DNA of 19,304 nucleotides from CAZSWR01 sp964610885 (GTDB taxonomy: Bacteria; Bacteroidota; Ignavibacteria; Kapaibacteriales; UBA2268): the NCBI GenBank assembly GCA_964610885.1, contig CAZSWR010000074.1:1-19304 (forward strand). The letters run 5' to 3'. Below are positions 1-6,391 of the stretch, piece after piece. The position numbers were made by a program, and so were the translations under genes. The stretch's first letter is position 1. Every line of letters begins with the position of its first letter. The notes beneath the pieces were generated by a model. It saw only the letters and a list, made by a program, of their open reading frames with translations. It did not search any database and was not told where the DNA came from.

Positions 1-2
1 TG

Positions 3-1043
3 GGCCAAAGAGTAATCCCTTTTCTCGAAGAGATTTTTGTTTTTGTCAGCGAAATTCGCCCACTGCTCGAGGAAATTAACGTATCGATTCAGGAAAATTT
101 GAAGAAAATGCCAAACGCTTCCAAGCAACTCTCCAAGGTCTCCGAAGCCACTGAAGTGGCCACCACAGAGATTATGGATATTGTGGACGGAATTGTTTAT
201 AAATCTGATATTATTTCGTCGAACCTGAAGAAAATGTCGGCAATCGAACCTGGTATCCACGGTTCGCCCATCCGAATACTCGAACTCATTTACAAAGCAA
301 TCCAAGAGGACAGCGACATACACGTGATGCTGCCGCAAATCGGCGAGGCCATCCAAAGCCTCAAAGGGCGCAGCAATCCCGAATTCGCCGAGATTATTAA
401 ATCGAACAACGACCTTTTGAATTCCATCAAAATGGATTCGAGTTCGATTATGATGAGCCTCCAAGTGCAGGACATCACCTCGCAACAAATCGCTGCCGTC
501 AACCACCTGCTCGAAAAGGTTCAAGAGAAACTCAGCCATATCATGCTGAAATTCCAAAACTCCGAAATAGCAAATATTTCGCACGAAGAGACCGATCGCG
601 AAAGGACTAACGTTACCAAATTGCACCGCACAATAGCTTTCGACCCCGACGCTGTCGATTCTATCACACACAAAGAATTCCGACAAAACGAGGTCGATGC
701 CATGATTTCAAACCATACGGCAGAAACAGCTGCCGCACCAGTGGCCGAGGATACTGACGACGGCGAAATCGATATCGACGCCCTGTTCAGCAACCCCGCC
801 GCCGCCATGGAAGAAGTGGCCGCTCCTGCTCCTGCTCCTGCACCAGTTGCACCGGCTCCAGTTGCACCGGCTCCAGTTGCACCGGCTCCAGTTGCACCGG
901 CACCAGTTGCCCATGCACCCGCTCCGGCTCCCGCTCCCGCTCCCGCTCCGGCACCGGCCGCTGCGGCACCCAAAGCAAACGATGGCGAAGACGACTTTAC
1001 TCAGTTTTCGCAAGACGATATAGATGCCCTTTTCGGCAAATAA
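3..1043 (+). CDS. cheZ: CheZ-type CheY-P phosphatase (5' end outside window)
   Basis: Chemotaxis phosphatase that dephosphorylates CheY-P in the cytoplasm. The frame is open to the left window edge, so the N-terminus is missing; the TTG at 99 lies inside continuous helical sequence and is not a convincing start. The CheZ signature is QDITSQ at 468-485, matching the E. coli QDLTGQ motif in which Asp143 and Gln147 are catalytic. Both residues are present, within a long helical region. The C-terminus, SQDDIDALFGK, matches the CheY-docking peptide that ends CheZ proteins. Between the helical core and this end lies a disordered Ala/Pro-rich tail (819-971) with two further motifs of the same type (681-710 and 762-791). 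The gene stops just before a strong terminator, and cheA follows 149 bases later. Family assignment rests on the two motifs and the cheA neighbour, and I am fairly confident of it. The three-motif tail is unlike E. coli CheZ, which has one. Confidence 0.85.
   Translation, partial: GQRVIPFLEEIFVFVSEIRPLLEEINVSIQENLKKMPNASKQLSKVSEATEVATTEIMDIVDGIVYKSDIISSNLKKMSAIEPGIHGSPIRILELIYKAIQEDSDIHVMLPQIGEAIQSLKGRSNPEFAEIIKSNNDLLNSIKMDSSSIMMSLQVQDITSQQIAAVNHLLEKVQEKLSHIMLKFQNSEIANISHEETDRERTNVTKLHRTIAFDPDAVDSITHKEFRQNEVDAMISNHTAETAAAPVAEDTDDGEIDIDALFSNPAAAMEEVAAPAPAPAPVAPAPVAPAPVAPAPVAPAPVAHAPAPAPAPAPAPAPAAAAPKANDGEDDFTQFSQDDIDALFGK
843..917 (+). repeat. 15-bp tandem repeat, about 5 copies, in the cheZ tail
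   Basis: The unit CCAGTTGCACCGGCT is repeated in frame. The first three copies are identical, the fourth differs at its last base, and the fifth is degenerate. Each unit encodes PVAPA, so copy-number change would lengthen or shorten the linker before the last docking motif without shifting the frame. It sits within a wider Ala/Pro tract at 819-971. Confidence 0.9.
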
Positions 1044-1051
1044 TTGAAATC

Positions 1052-1098
1052 AAGGCCATTGGCTCCGGTCATCCGGCGGCAATGGCCTTTTCTTTTTC
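1052..1098 (+). terminator. Rho-independent terminator after cheZ
   Basis: A perfect 10-bp stem pairs AAGGCCATTG (1052-1061) with CAATGGCCTT (1080-1089). It is followed by a pyrimidine/T-rich tail (TTTCTTTTTC region, to 1098). It begins 8 bases after the cheZ stop, so cheA is probably transcribed at least partly from its own promoter. Confidence 0.85.
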
Positions 1099-1165
1099 TA
1101 ATATTATGACAAATGAATTCATATTAATCTTTCATTTCGTCATTGCGCTGCCCTTGAAAAACAAA

Positions 1166-1179
1166 GTGGCAGCCGCCAC
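1166..1179 (+). other. Small hairpin just upstream of the cheA start
   Basis: GTGGC (1166-1170) and GCCAC (1175-1179) pair around the loop AGCC. The hairpin ends 13 bases before the cheA ATG and has no T-run, so it is not a terminator. It could affect translation initiation, but this is only a structural observation. Confidence 0.4.
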
Positions 1180-1192
1180 CTAATCGTAATCT

Positions 1193-3178
1193 ATGACAAG
1201 TGAGAAGCTAAATATCGATCCGGAAATGAAAGAGATTTTCGAGGGGTTCCTTATAGAATCTAAAGAATTGCTCGAAGCCATCTCTTCAGACCTAATGGAA
1301 CTCGAAATGAATTCGGAGGACATCGACGTAATCAACCGTTGCTTCCGCAGCTTCCACACCATCAAAGGCACCTCGGCATTCATGGGATTCGACGTCATCT
1401 CGGGCATCACGCACCACGCCGAAGACATATTGAACCAACTGCGCCGAAACGAAATCAAAGTCAGCAATCCGATAATCGACGTATTGCTCGAGGTTCACGA
1501 CTGGATCGCCCTGCTGCTCTCCTCGCTGGAGCAGAGCGAGCTCCTCAGGCCGGACTTCACGGAAACCATTGCCAAAATCGACGCCTTGCGGAACCCATCT
1601 GGCAACCCCGAAACCAAAGCCCCCGCGCCTGAAACCGTACAGGAAGAGGCAATCGCGGAGGACAGCGCTATTGGCCGCGTGCTATCGAACAAAGAAATGG
1701 CCTCCCATCCCGGAGATTTCACAGACGAAGAACTGATGCTGCTCGAAGAGGCATTCTCCGAGCTGAACTCATCATTCCTCAAATCGGCCGTTCAGGAAAG
1801 CAAGCCCGAGCCGTCCCTCTCCCCTATCGAAGTACCGATACAAATTGACCCAACCCCCAAGCCATCGGCCGCAACGCCCAGCAGGCCCCAGTCGCCTCAG
1901 AACATTGTGGCGGGGAACCTCGCCGAACGGGCAGCAGACCAATCTGCAAAAAAAGATGCAAAAATAGAGCTTAAAGGCTCCAACGAAACAATTCGCGTGG
2001 ACGTGTCGCGCGTGGAAACTCTTATGGATCTGTCCGGCGAATTGGTGCTCGGACGGAATCGCTTAGCACAAATATCGGACAACCTGTCCTCGGAATTCCG
2101 AGGCAACGAGAAAATTCGCGACCTCTTCGACACAATGGCCCAGATAGACTTCGTTACTTCGGAGATTCAGGCGGCCGTCATGCGCATGCGTATGGTTCCA
2201 ATCGGGAAACTCTACCAAAAGGCGCCCCGAATCGTTCGCGACTTGGCTAAGGAATTCGGAAAACAAATCAACTTAGTGCTGAAGGGCGAGGAAACCGAAA
2301 TCGACCGCGGAATCATCGAAGAATTGAACGACCCGCTCGTGCACATGATACGCAATTCGTGCGACCACGGATTGGAACCGAACGAAACCCGCGTCCAGAT
2401 CGGCAAGCCCTCCGCCGGCTCGATAACGCTGGACGCCGAACAAGAAGGCAACGCCATCGTGATCCGAATCTCTGACGATGGCCGAGGCATCGACCCCGAA
2501 AAGATACTCCAATCGGCCCTCGAAAAACACGTTATCACCGAGGAGCAGGGCGCCCAAATGTCCCGCCGAGAAATCCTACAGCTGATTTTCCTACCCGGAT
2601 TCAGCACCGCGAAAACTGTCTCCACAGTCTCGGGCCGAGGTGTGGGCATGGACGTCGTCAAAACGAACATACAGAAGCTGAAGGGCATCATCGAAATCGA
2701 TTCGGAAATCGGCAAGGGCACAACTTTTATCATCAAACTGCCTCTGACGCTGGCCATTATTCAGGGTGTGCTCGTCCGAGTGCGCCACGAAAGCTATGCA
2801 ATTCCGCTCACATCGGTTATCGAAGTGGTGGCCATCGACGAGAAAGCTGTCTATTCAGTCAACAGCCAAGAAGTGATACGCATCCGCCAAGAGGTCCTGC
2901 CGCTGGTTCGTTTGGACAATGTGCTGTCCGTCAGCAATCCCGAGAAAACGCTCAAAGGGCGCTACGTGGTGGTGGTGGGTTTCGGAATGCAACGCATCGG
3001 CTTCGTCGTCGATGAATTGCTCGGCCAGCAGGAAATCGTTATCAAATCGCTCGGCGAATACTTAGGGAAAATCCAAGGCATCGCCGGCTCGACAATTCTG
3101 GGCGACGGCCGCGTGGTGATGATTATCGACGTTGCCGAATTGGTCGAGGATTATTTCCACGGCAATGGCATTTCGTGA
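1193..3178 (+). CDS. cheA: Chemotaxis sensor histidine kinase CheA
   Basis: Central kinase of chemotaxis arrays; it autophosphorylates in response to receptors and passes phosphate to CheY and CheB. The 661 residues run in the usual order. The P1 HPt domain covers about 1-130, with phospho-accepting His55 in FHTIKGTSAF. Next come an acidic, Pro-rich linker (about 134-262), the P3 dimerisation helices (about 265-330) and the P4 ATPase (about 335-520). P4 shows the N box HMIRNSCDHG at 384-393, DDGRGID at 428, and GRGVGMD at 481. The P5 CheW-like domain spans about 525-655. No P2 CheY-binding domain is recognisable in the linker. The ATG at 1193 was chosen because the HPt helix begins soon after it; no strong Shine-Dalgarno is visible. 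The stop overlaps the GTG of the next gene by 4 bases, implying coupling. Confidence 0.95.
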   Translation: MTSEKLNIDPEMKEIFEGFLIESKELLEAISSDLMELEMNSEDIDVINRCFRSFHTIKGTSAFMGFDVISGITHHAEDILNQLRRNEIKVSNPIIDVLLEVHDWIALLLSSLEQSELLRPDFTETIAKIDALRNPSGNPETKAPAPETVQEEAIAEDSAIGRVLSNKEMASHPGDFTDEELMLLEEAFSELNSSFLKSAVQESKPEPSLSPIEVPIQIDPTPKPSAATPSRPQSPQNIVAGNLAERAADQSAKKDAKIELKGSNETIRVDVSRVETLMDLSGELVLGRNRLAQISDNLSSEFRGNEKIRDLFDTMAQIDFVTSEIQAAVMRMRMVPIGKLYQKAPRIVRDLAKEFGKQINLVLKGEETEIDRGIIEELNDPLVHMIRNSCDHGLEPNETRVQIGKPSAGSITLDAEQEGNAIVIRISDDGRGIDPEKILQSALEKHVITEEQGAQMSRREILQLIFLPGFSTAKTVSTVSGRGVGMDVVKTNIQKLKGIIEIDSEIGKGTTFIIKLPLTLAIIQGVLVRVRHESYAIPLTSVIEVVAIDEKAVYSVNSQEVIRIRQEVLPLVRLDNVLSVSNPEKTLKGRYVVVVGFGMQRIGFVVDELLGQQEIVIKSLGEYLGKIQGIAGSTILGDGRVVMIIDVAELVEDYFHGNGIS

Positions 3179-4257
3179 ATCGCTGCATGAAACGATACAT
3201 CATCTATATCATCAGAGTAATTGTCCTATCCGCACTCCATTTCTACCTTAAGCTGTACGACCAATCTTTCGCCGGAGAATTGTTCTCTTTCTCGGCGCGC
3301 TCGATTACATTTTACTTCTTGTGCCTTTCGTATTCGATGATTGTGTGGGAGGCGGCGAGCAGAATCTTTGCATGGTTGAACTCCAAACACAAGAAAAAAA
3401 CAGATTTCCGCATCCCTGTTCTGATTTATATTGCGTTTTTGTTGCCCTTCGGCTACGTGGCCTCCATCGTTTTTGGCAATCTGTATTACCTCATGGATAC
3501 GCAAATATTCGGAGTTTGGAAATGGTGGCAAGACTTCCGCGGCTTCGATTTCGATTTGAACGCAGGCTACCTGATGTTCTATACGCTAATCACCGGTACG
3601 ACCGGATTGCTGTACTTCTTCAACCAATGGAAAGACATCCAAGTTAGCGCAGAAAAGCTAAAGAAAGAGTATATACAATCAAAATACGAAGCACTGAAGA
3701 ACCAGATAGACCCGCATTTTTTCTTCAACAGCCTCAGCGTTTTGGCGTCGTTGGTCTATAAGGATGCAGACCTTTCTGCGGAATACATCACCAAACTCTC
3801 GCACCTGTACCGATACATCATTGAGAATCGTGAGCGCTATTTCGCCAAGATTTCCGACGAGATTGAATTCCTGAATAATTACATGTTCCTCATCAGCACC
3901 CGCCATTCGAACGCCGTGCAATTGAGTATTGACGATTCCGTTTCGGAACACCATTCGGGCTATGTATTGCCAAATTCGATTCAGATGCTCGCCGAAAATG
4001 CCGTCAAGCACAACAAATTTTCCGTCGAAAAGCCGCTTCGCATCTGTATCCGAGTCGAAAATGGGAAAATCGAAGTGCGCAACAATTTGGACAAAAAGGT
4101 TCTTCCTGTCCCTGGCACTCAGATGGGACTGGAGAACATTTCGAAGCGCTACGCACTCGTCGGCCTGGGGCCAATCGAAGTGATTGAATCGCCACAAGAG
4201 TTCACGGTCAGAATACCAATAATCAAGGAAAGCGAAGTTGAAAGTTATCATTTTTGA
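3175..4257 (+). CDS. LytS-type membrane sensor histidine kinase
   Basis: Inner-membrane sensor kinase of the LytS/YehU class (His_kinase, PF06580) that would phosphorylate a LytTR regulator. The 360 residues contain four predicted membrane helices (about 8-25, 43-60, 80-101 and 131-149) and a short charged helix. The dimerisation motif follows, NQIDPHFFFNSL with phospho-acceptor His181. The ATPase domain has the N box MLAENAVKHN (271-280) and the GLEN element at 318-321. No extracytoplasmic sensory domain is present, so sensing is probably through the membrane segments. The GTG start at 3175 overlaps the cheA stop; an ATG at 3187 is an alternative that would lose only four residues. The 3' end overlaps the LytTR regulator by 20 bases, which strongly suggests a cognate pair. 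The ligand is unknown. Confidence 0.9.
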   Translation: MNRCMKRYIIYIIRVIVLSALHFYLKLYDQSFAGELFSFSARSITFYFLCLSYSMIVWEAASRIFAWLNSKHKKKTDFRIPVLIYIAFLLPFGYVASIVFGNLYYLMDTQIFGVWKWWQDFRGFDFDLNAGYLMFYTLITGTTGLLYFFNQWKDIQVSAEKLKKEYIQSKYEALKNQIDPHFFFNSLSVLASLVYKDADLSAEYITKLSHLYRYIIENRERYFAKISDEIEFLNNYMFLISTRHSNAVQLSIDDSVSEHHSGYVLPNSIQMLAENAVKHNKFSVEKPLRICIRVENGKIEVRNNLDKKVLPVPGTQMGLENISKRYALVGLGPIEVIESPQEFTVRIPIIKESEVESYHF

Positions 4258-4990
4258 GGACGAAGCGCTAATTGCCGAGAGGCTCATCGCACTGATTGCG
4301 CGCTACGACAAATCGATCGAAGTGCTCGGTGTCTTCGCCACTGTGGACTCCGGCGCCCAATGGCTGGATTCGCATCCGGCTCCCGACCTGATATTCATGG
4401 ATATTCAGCTTTCCGACGGCTTTTGTTTCGAGCTTTTCGAGCGGACGAAAGTGGCCTCGCCGATTATTTTTACGACGGCATACGATGAATTTGCCCTAAA
4501 AGCTTTCAAGTACAACAGTATCGATTACCTGCTGAAACCAGTTGATTTCGTTGATCTGGAGCGCTCGCTCGAAAAGTTTTCGAGTCTAAGCGCGGCCCGA
4601 AAGCCGGACTCGGAGAGCATCCGCCAGATGATCAACAAGTTCTCGGCAAGCTACAAGTCGCGTTTCCTCGTGAAGGTGGGCGACCAATTCCGCGTTATCA
4701 TGGCGGACGAAACGGCGTATTTCAAATTCGACAGCGGATTCGTCTCGATCGTTACTCGGAACAAATCCGAATTCATCACAGATTTCACCTTGGACAAACT
4801 CGAAGAGATACTCGATCCGACGAAGTTCTTCAGGATCAACAGAAAATACATTGTCTCAATTGATTCCATACAAAAGATCAGCTCGTATTTCAACAGCCGT
4901 TTGCAATTGGAGCTGGCCCCCGCCGCCCGCGAGGCAGTTATCGTTTCGCGCGAGCGAGTCCCGAGTTTCAAGGATTGGTTGGACGGGTAA
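4238..4990 (+). CDS. LytTR-family response regulator
   Basis: DNA-binding response regulator of the LytR/AlgR type, expected to be phosphorylated by the preceding kinase. The N-terminal receiver domain (about 1-120) shows the acidic pair Glu7-Asp8, phospho-acceptor Asp55 in LIFMDIQL, Thr80 and Lys100 (LLKP). A linker leads to a LytTR DNA-binding domain at about 150-248, with the typical FFRINRKYIVS segment and a conserved C-terminal SRERVPSFK stretch. The start is a TTG at 4238, with AAGGAA 7 to 8 bases upstream, and it lies 20 bases inside the kinase gene. No ATG fits, because the receiver strand MKVIIFEDE begins exactly here. Its DNA targets cannot be read from this window; repeats in the following intergenic region are not obviously LytTR sites. 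Confidence 0.92.
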   Translation: MKVIIFEDEALIAERLIALIARYDKSIEVLGVFATVDSGAQWLDSHPAPDLIFMDIQLSDGFCFELFERTKVASPIIFTTAYDEFALKAFKYNSIDYLLKPVDFVDLERSLEKFSSLSAARKPDSESIRQMINKFSASYKSRFLVKVGDQFRVIMADETAYFKFDSGFVSIVTRNKSEFITDFTLDKLEEILDPTKFFRINRKYIVSIDSIQKISSYFNSRLQLELAPAAREAVIVSRERVPSFKDWLDG

Positions 4991-4998
4991 TAATGTGA

Positions 4999-5133
4999 GG
5001 GCGAGGTGACCTCGCCCCTACCTTGGGGACGCTTCGGCAAGCTCAGTGACCGCACTGGTGATGGTTGCAAGAGCAACTCATCCTGTAACTGACAGGCATT
5101 CATTAGTATTTTACTCCTTAATTAAGTACTAAT
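4999..5133. repeat. Array of six consecutive short hairpins (REP/BIME-like)
   Basis: Immediately after the LytTR gene six inverted repeats follow each other with little spacing. They are GGGCGAGG/CCTCGCCC (4999-5017, loop TGA); GCTT/AAGC (5031-5042); CAGTG/CACTG (5044-5057); GTTGC/GCAAC (5064-5077); CCTGT/ACAGG (5082-5096); and ATTAGTA/TACTAAT (5102-5133), which encloses the palindrome CTTAATTAAG. All stems are perfect. The first could act as a transcription stop but lacks a T-run. The composition (GC-rich, then AT-rich) differs from the flanking coding sequence. The pattern suggests a REP/BIME-type dispersed intergenic element; copies elsewhere in the genome cannot be seen from here. Confidence 0.65.
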
Positions 5134-5248
5134 CGAATATCCTCAGCATTAAACATTATCAACACTCCCAAACCTTCATAGCACATAGCATCCAATCCTT
5201 GAAAAAGACCTTATTGTCTTATTAAAATTTGACTGCTCTAAATCGCAA
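5134..5248. other. Non-coding AT-rich spacer
   Basis: No credible open frame is seen. The only structure noted is a 5-bp hairpin AAGAC/GTCTT at 5205-5220. Read leftward it is followed by a short T-rich stretch, so it could be a weak terminator on the minus strand, although no leftward gene ends near it. Confidence 0.4.
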
Positions 5249-5484
5249 TGTGTGGGTTAACTAATTGCATTCTTCAAGAAAAATAATAGTTGTGGATTGA
5301 TACCGCGTGAGCGGTTGTTATATAATATTCTGCATGAATCGACCAAACATATAGAACATTCGCTATGCGAAATCTTGCCAAAAAATTCAAACAATATCCT
5401 ACAATACAACAACCGCTCGCGCGGTAAGAAATGAGATGATTTTGACAATTCATTCAAAATGGTATTTGGTACAGCACCCACACA
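5249..5484. repeat. Nested inverted-repeat element (MITE- or REP-pair-like)
   Basis: Three inverted pairs share nearly the same centre (about 5364-5367). The outer 9-bp perfect arms are TGTGTGGGT (5249-5257) and ACCCACACA (5476-5484). The inner 26-bp arms are 5301-5326 and 5401-5426, with 22 of 26 positions complementary. A central hairpin TTCGC/GCGAA lies at 5359-5371. Each inner arm also contains its own hairpin, ACCGC-N4-GCGGT (5302-5315 and 5412-5425). No clear target-site duplication flanks the outer arms. It holds no transposase, so it would be non-autonomous if mobile; a structured RNA is the alternative. Confidence 0.6.
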
Positions 5485-5615
5485 AATAGTCAATGCCCAA
5501 AATCTATTTTCCCCAACACCTCAACATACTGATAAATCAATGCCTTATAAATTGCATTTTTTTAGCACGATTTTGGCTATGCTTTGTCTGTTTGTTTGAT
5601 TGAAAATTAGGCACA

Positions 5616-6383
5616 ATGAAAATATATAGATTGATCATCCCGATATTAGTGGCCGCTGCAACGGCCTGCGGCACCACCAAGCCACGATTTGCTCAAGACT
5701 TCTCGGGTGGGCCGCTCCCGAGCGACAAGGTTGCAATCTCATCGCTGCAAAAGTATTCAAATTTCAACAGCCTCTTGAGCCGCCGAGCTTTGGACTCTGT
5801 CGATTACAACTTCCTGAACGGCTACTTCGTCCGAAGCACCGGCATTGTCTTCGTACCGAAGGAATTGCTTTCAGACCGCAAGGCTCTCCCCGCCGGAGAT
5901 AGTACGAATTTCACGGTATTCCTTTTGGACTCAGCTCGGAAATTGATTACGCCATTGTACCGTCTCTATTGCGAAGACTACTTCGAGTATAATTTCGTTG
6001 GGATGGACATGCTTAGCGTCTATACTAACGACTTCGTTCTTACGAAAGCAAAGCTGCACAGTTGGAAGAGCAATTCGGACACGACGCCTTCGCACACGGA
6101 CGTAATATTTGCCCATAGAATCGATTCGCCACAAGGAATCGCCCGATTGGATTTCCGTGGCGAGCAGGCCGTACAGGCTCGCCAAGTCGATTCCGGTTTA
6201 GTAGTAATTACTCGCAGGGTCGTATATGAAAAGAATTTCTGGTACGGTATCTTTGGGTGGACGAAAGCGATTGGCTTAGACGTGCCCAGATACAAGAAGT
6301 ACGTCCCCGAAGAGTATTACTACAACAGATTCGACAGTTCGCTCCGGCTCGTCAAACGGCACAAAATTGAATTTGCGAAGTGA
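5616..6383 (+). CDS. Putative lipoprotein of unknown function
   Basis: I do not recognise this 255-residue protein. It starts with a short basic and hydrophobic leader (residues 1-17) ending in AATAC, so Cys18 could be lipidated, although the position -3 residue is Ala rather than the usual Leu. This suggests export and anchoring in the inner or outer membrane. The mature part has no repeats or membrane helices. It is rich in Tyr, Phe and Asp towards the C-terminus (for example the KYVPEEYYYNRF segment) and has a basic end. The ATG at 5616 is the only start that keeps the leader. The gene stands alone after the repeat-rich interval and ends 8 bases before the convergent stop of the EptA-like gene, with no obvious terminator between them. 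Confidence 0.7.
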   Translation: MKIYRLIIPILVAAATACGTTKPRFAQDFSGGPLPSDKVAISSLQKYSNFNSLLSRRALDSVDYNFLNGYFVRSTGIVFVPKELLSDRKALPAGDSTNFTVFLLDSARKLITPLYRLYCEDYFEYNFVGMDMLSVYTNDFVLTKAKLHSWKSNSDTTPSHTDVIFAHRIDSPQGIARLDFRGEQAVQARQVDSGLVVITRRVVYEKNFWYGIFGWTKAIGLDVPRYKKYVPEEYYYNRFDSSLRLVKRHKIEFAK

Positions 6384-6391
6384 TATGTTCA

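Noticed and set aside
521..973. Open frame antisense to cheZ with Ala/Gly repeats
   Set aside because: It is the complement of the Ala/Pro-rich cheZ tail; the low complexity comes from the sense-strand repeat, and it has no domain or start signal.
3679..4287. 202-residue leftward open frame antisense to the LytS-type kinase
   Set aside because: The sense frame has full kinase motifs; the antisense frame has none and is explained by the codon bias of the real gene.
4999..5133. CRISPR array
   Set aside because: The stems are all different and there is no repeated unit separated by spacers of constant length.
5249..5484. Complete insertion sequence
   Set aside because: The element is only about 236 bases, with no transposase frame and no clear target-site duplication.
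5257..5493. 78-residue leftward open frame in the intergenic region
   Set aside because: It lies almost wholly inside the nested inverted repeat, has no recognisable family, and its composition follows the repeat rather than the coding pattern of its neighbours.
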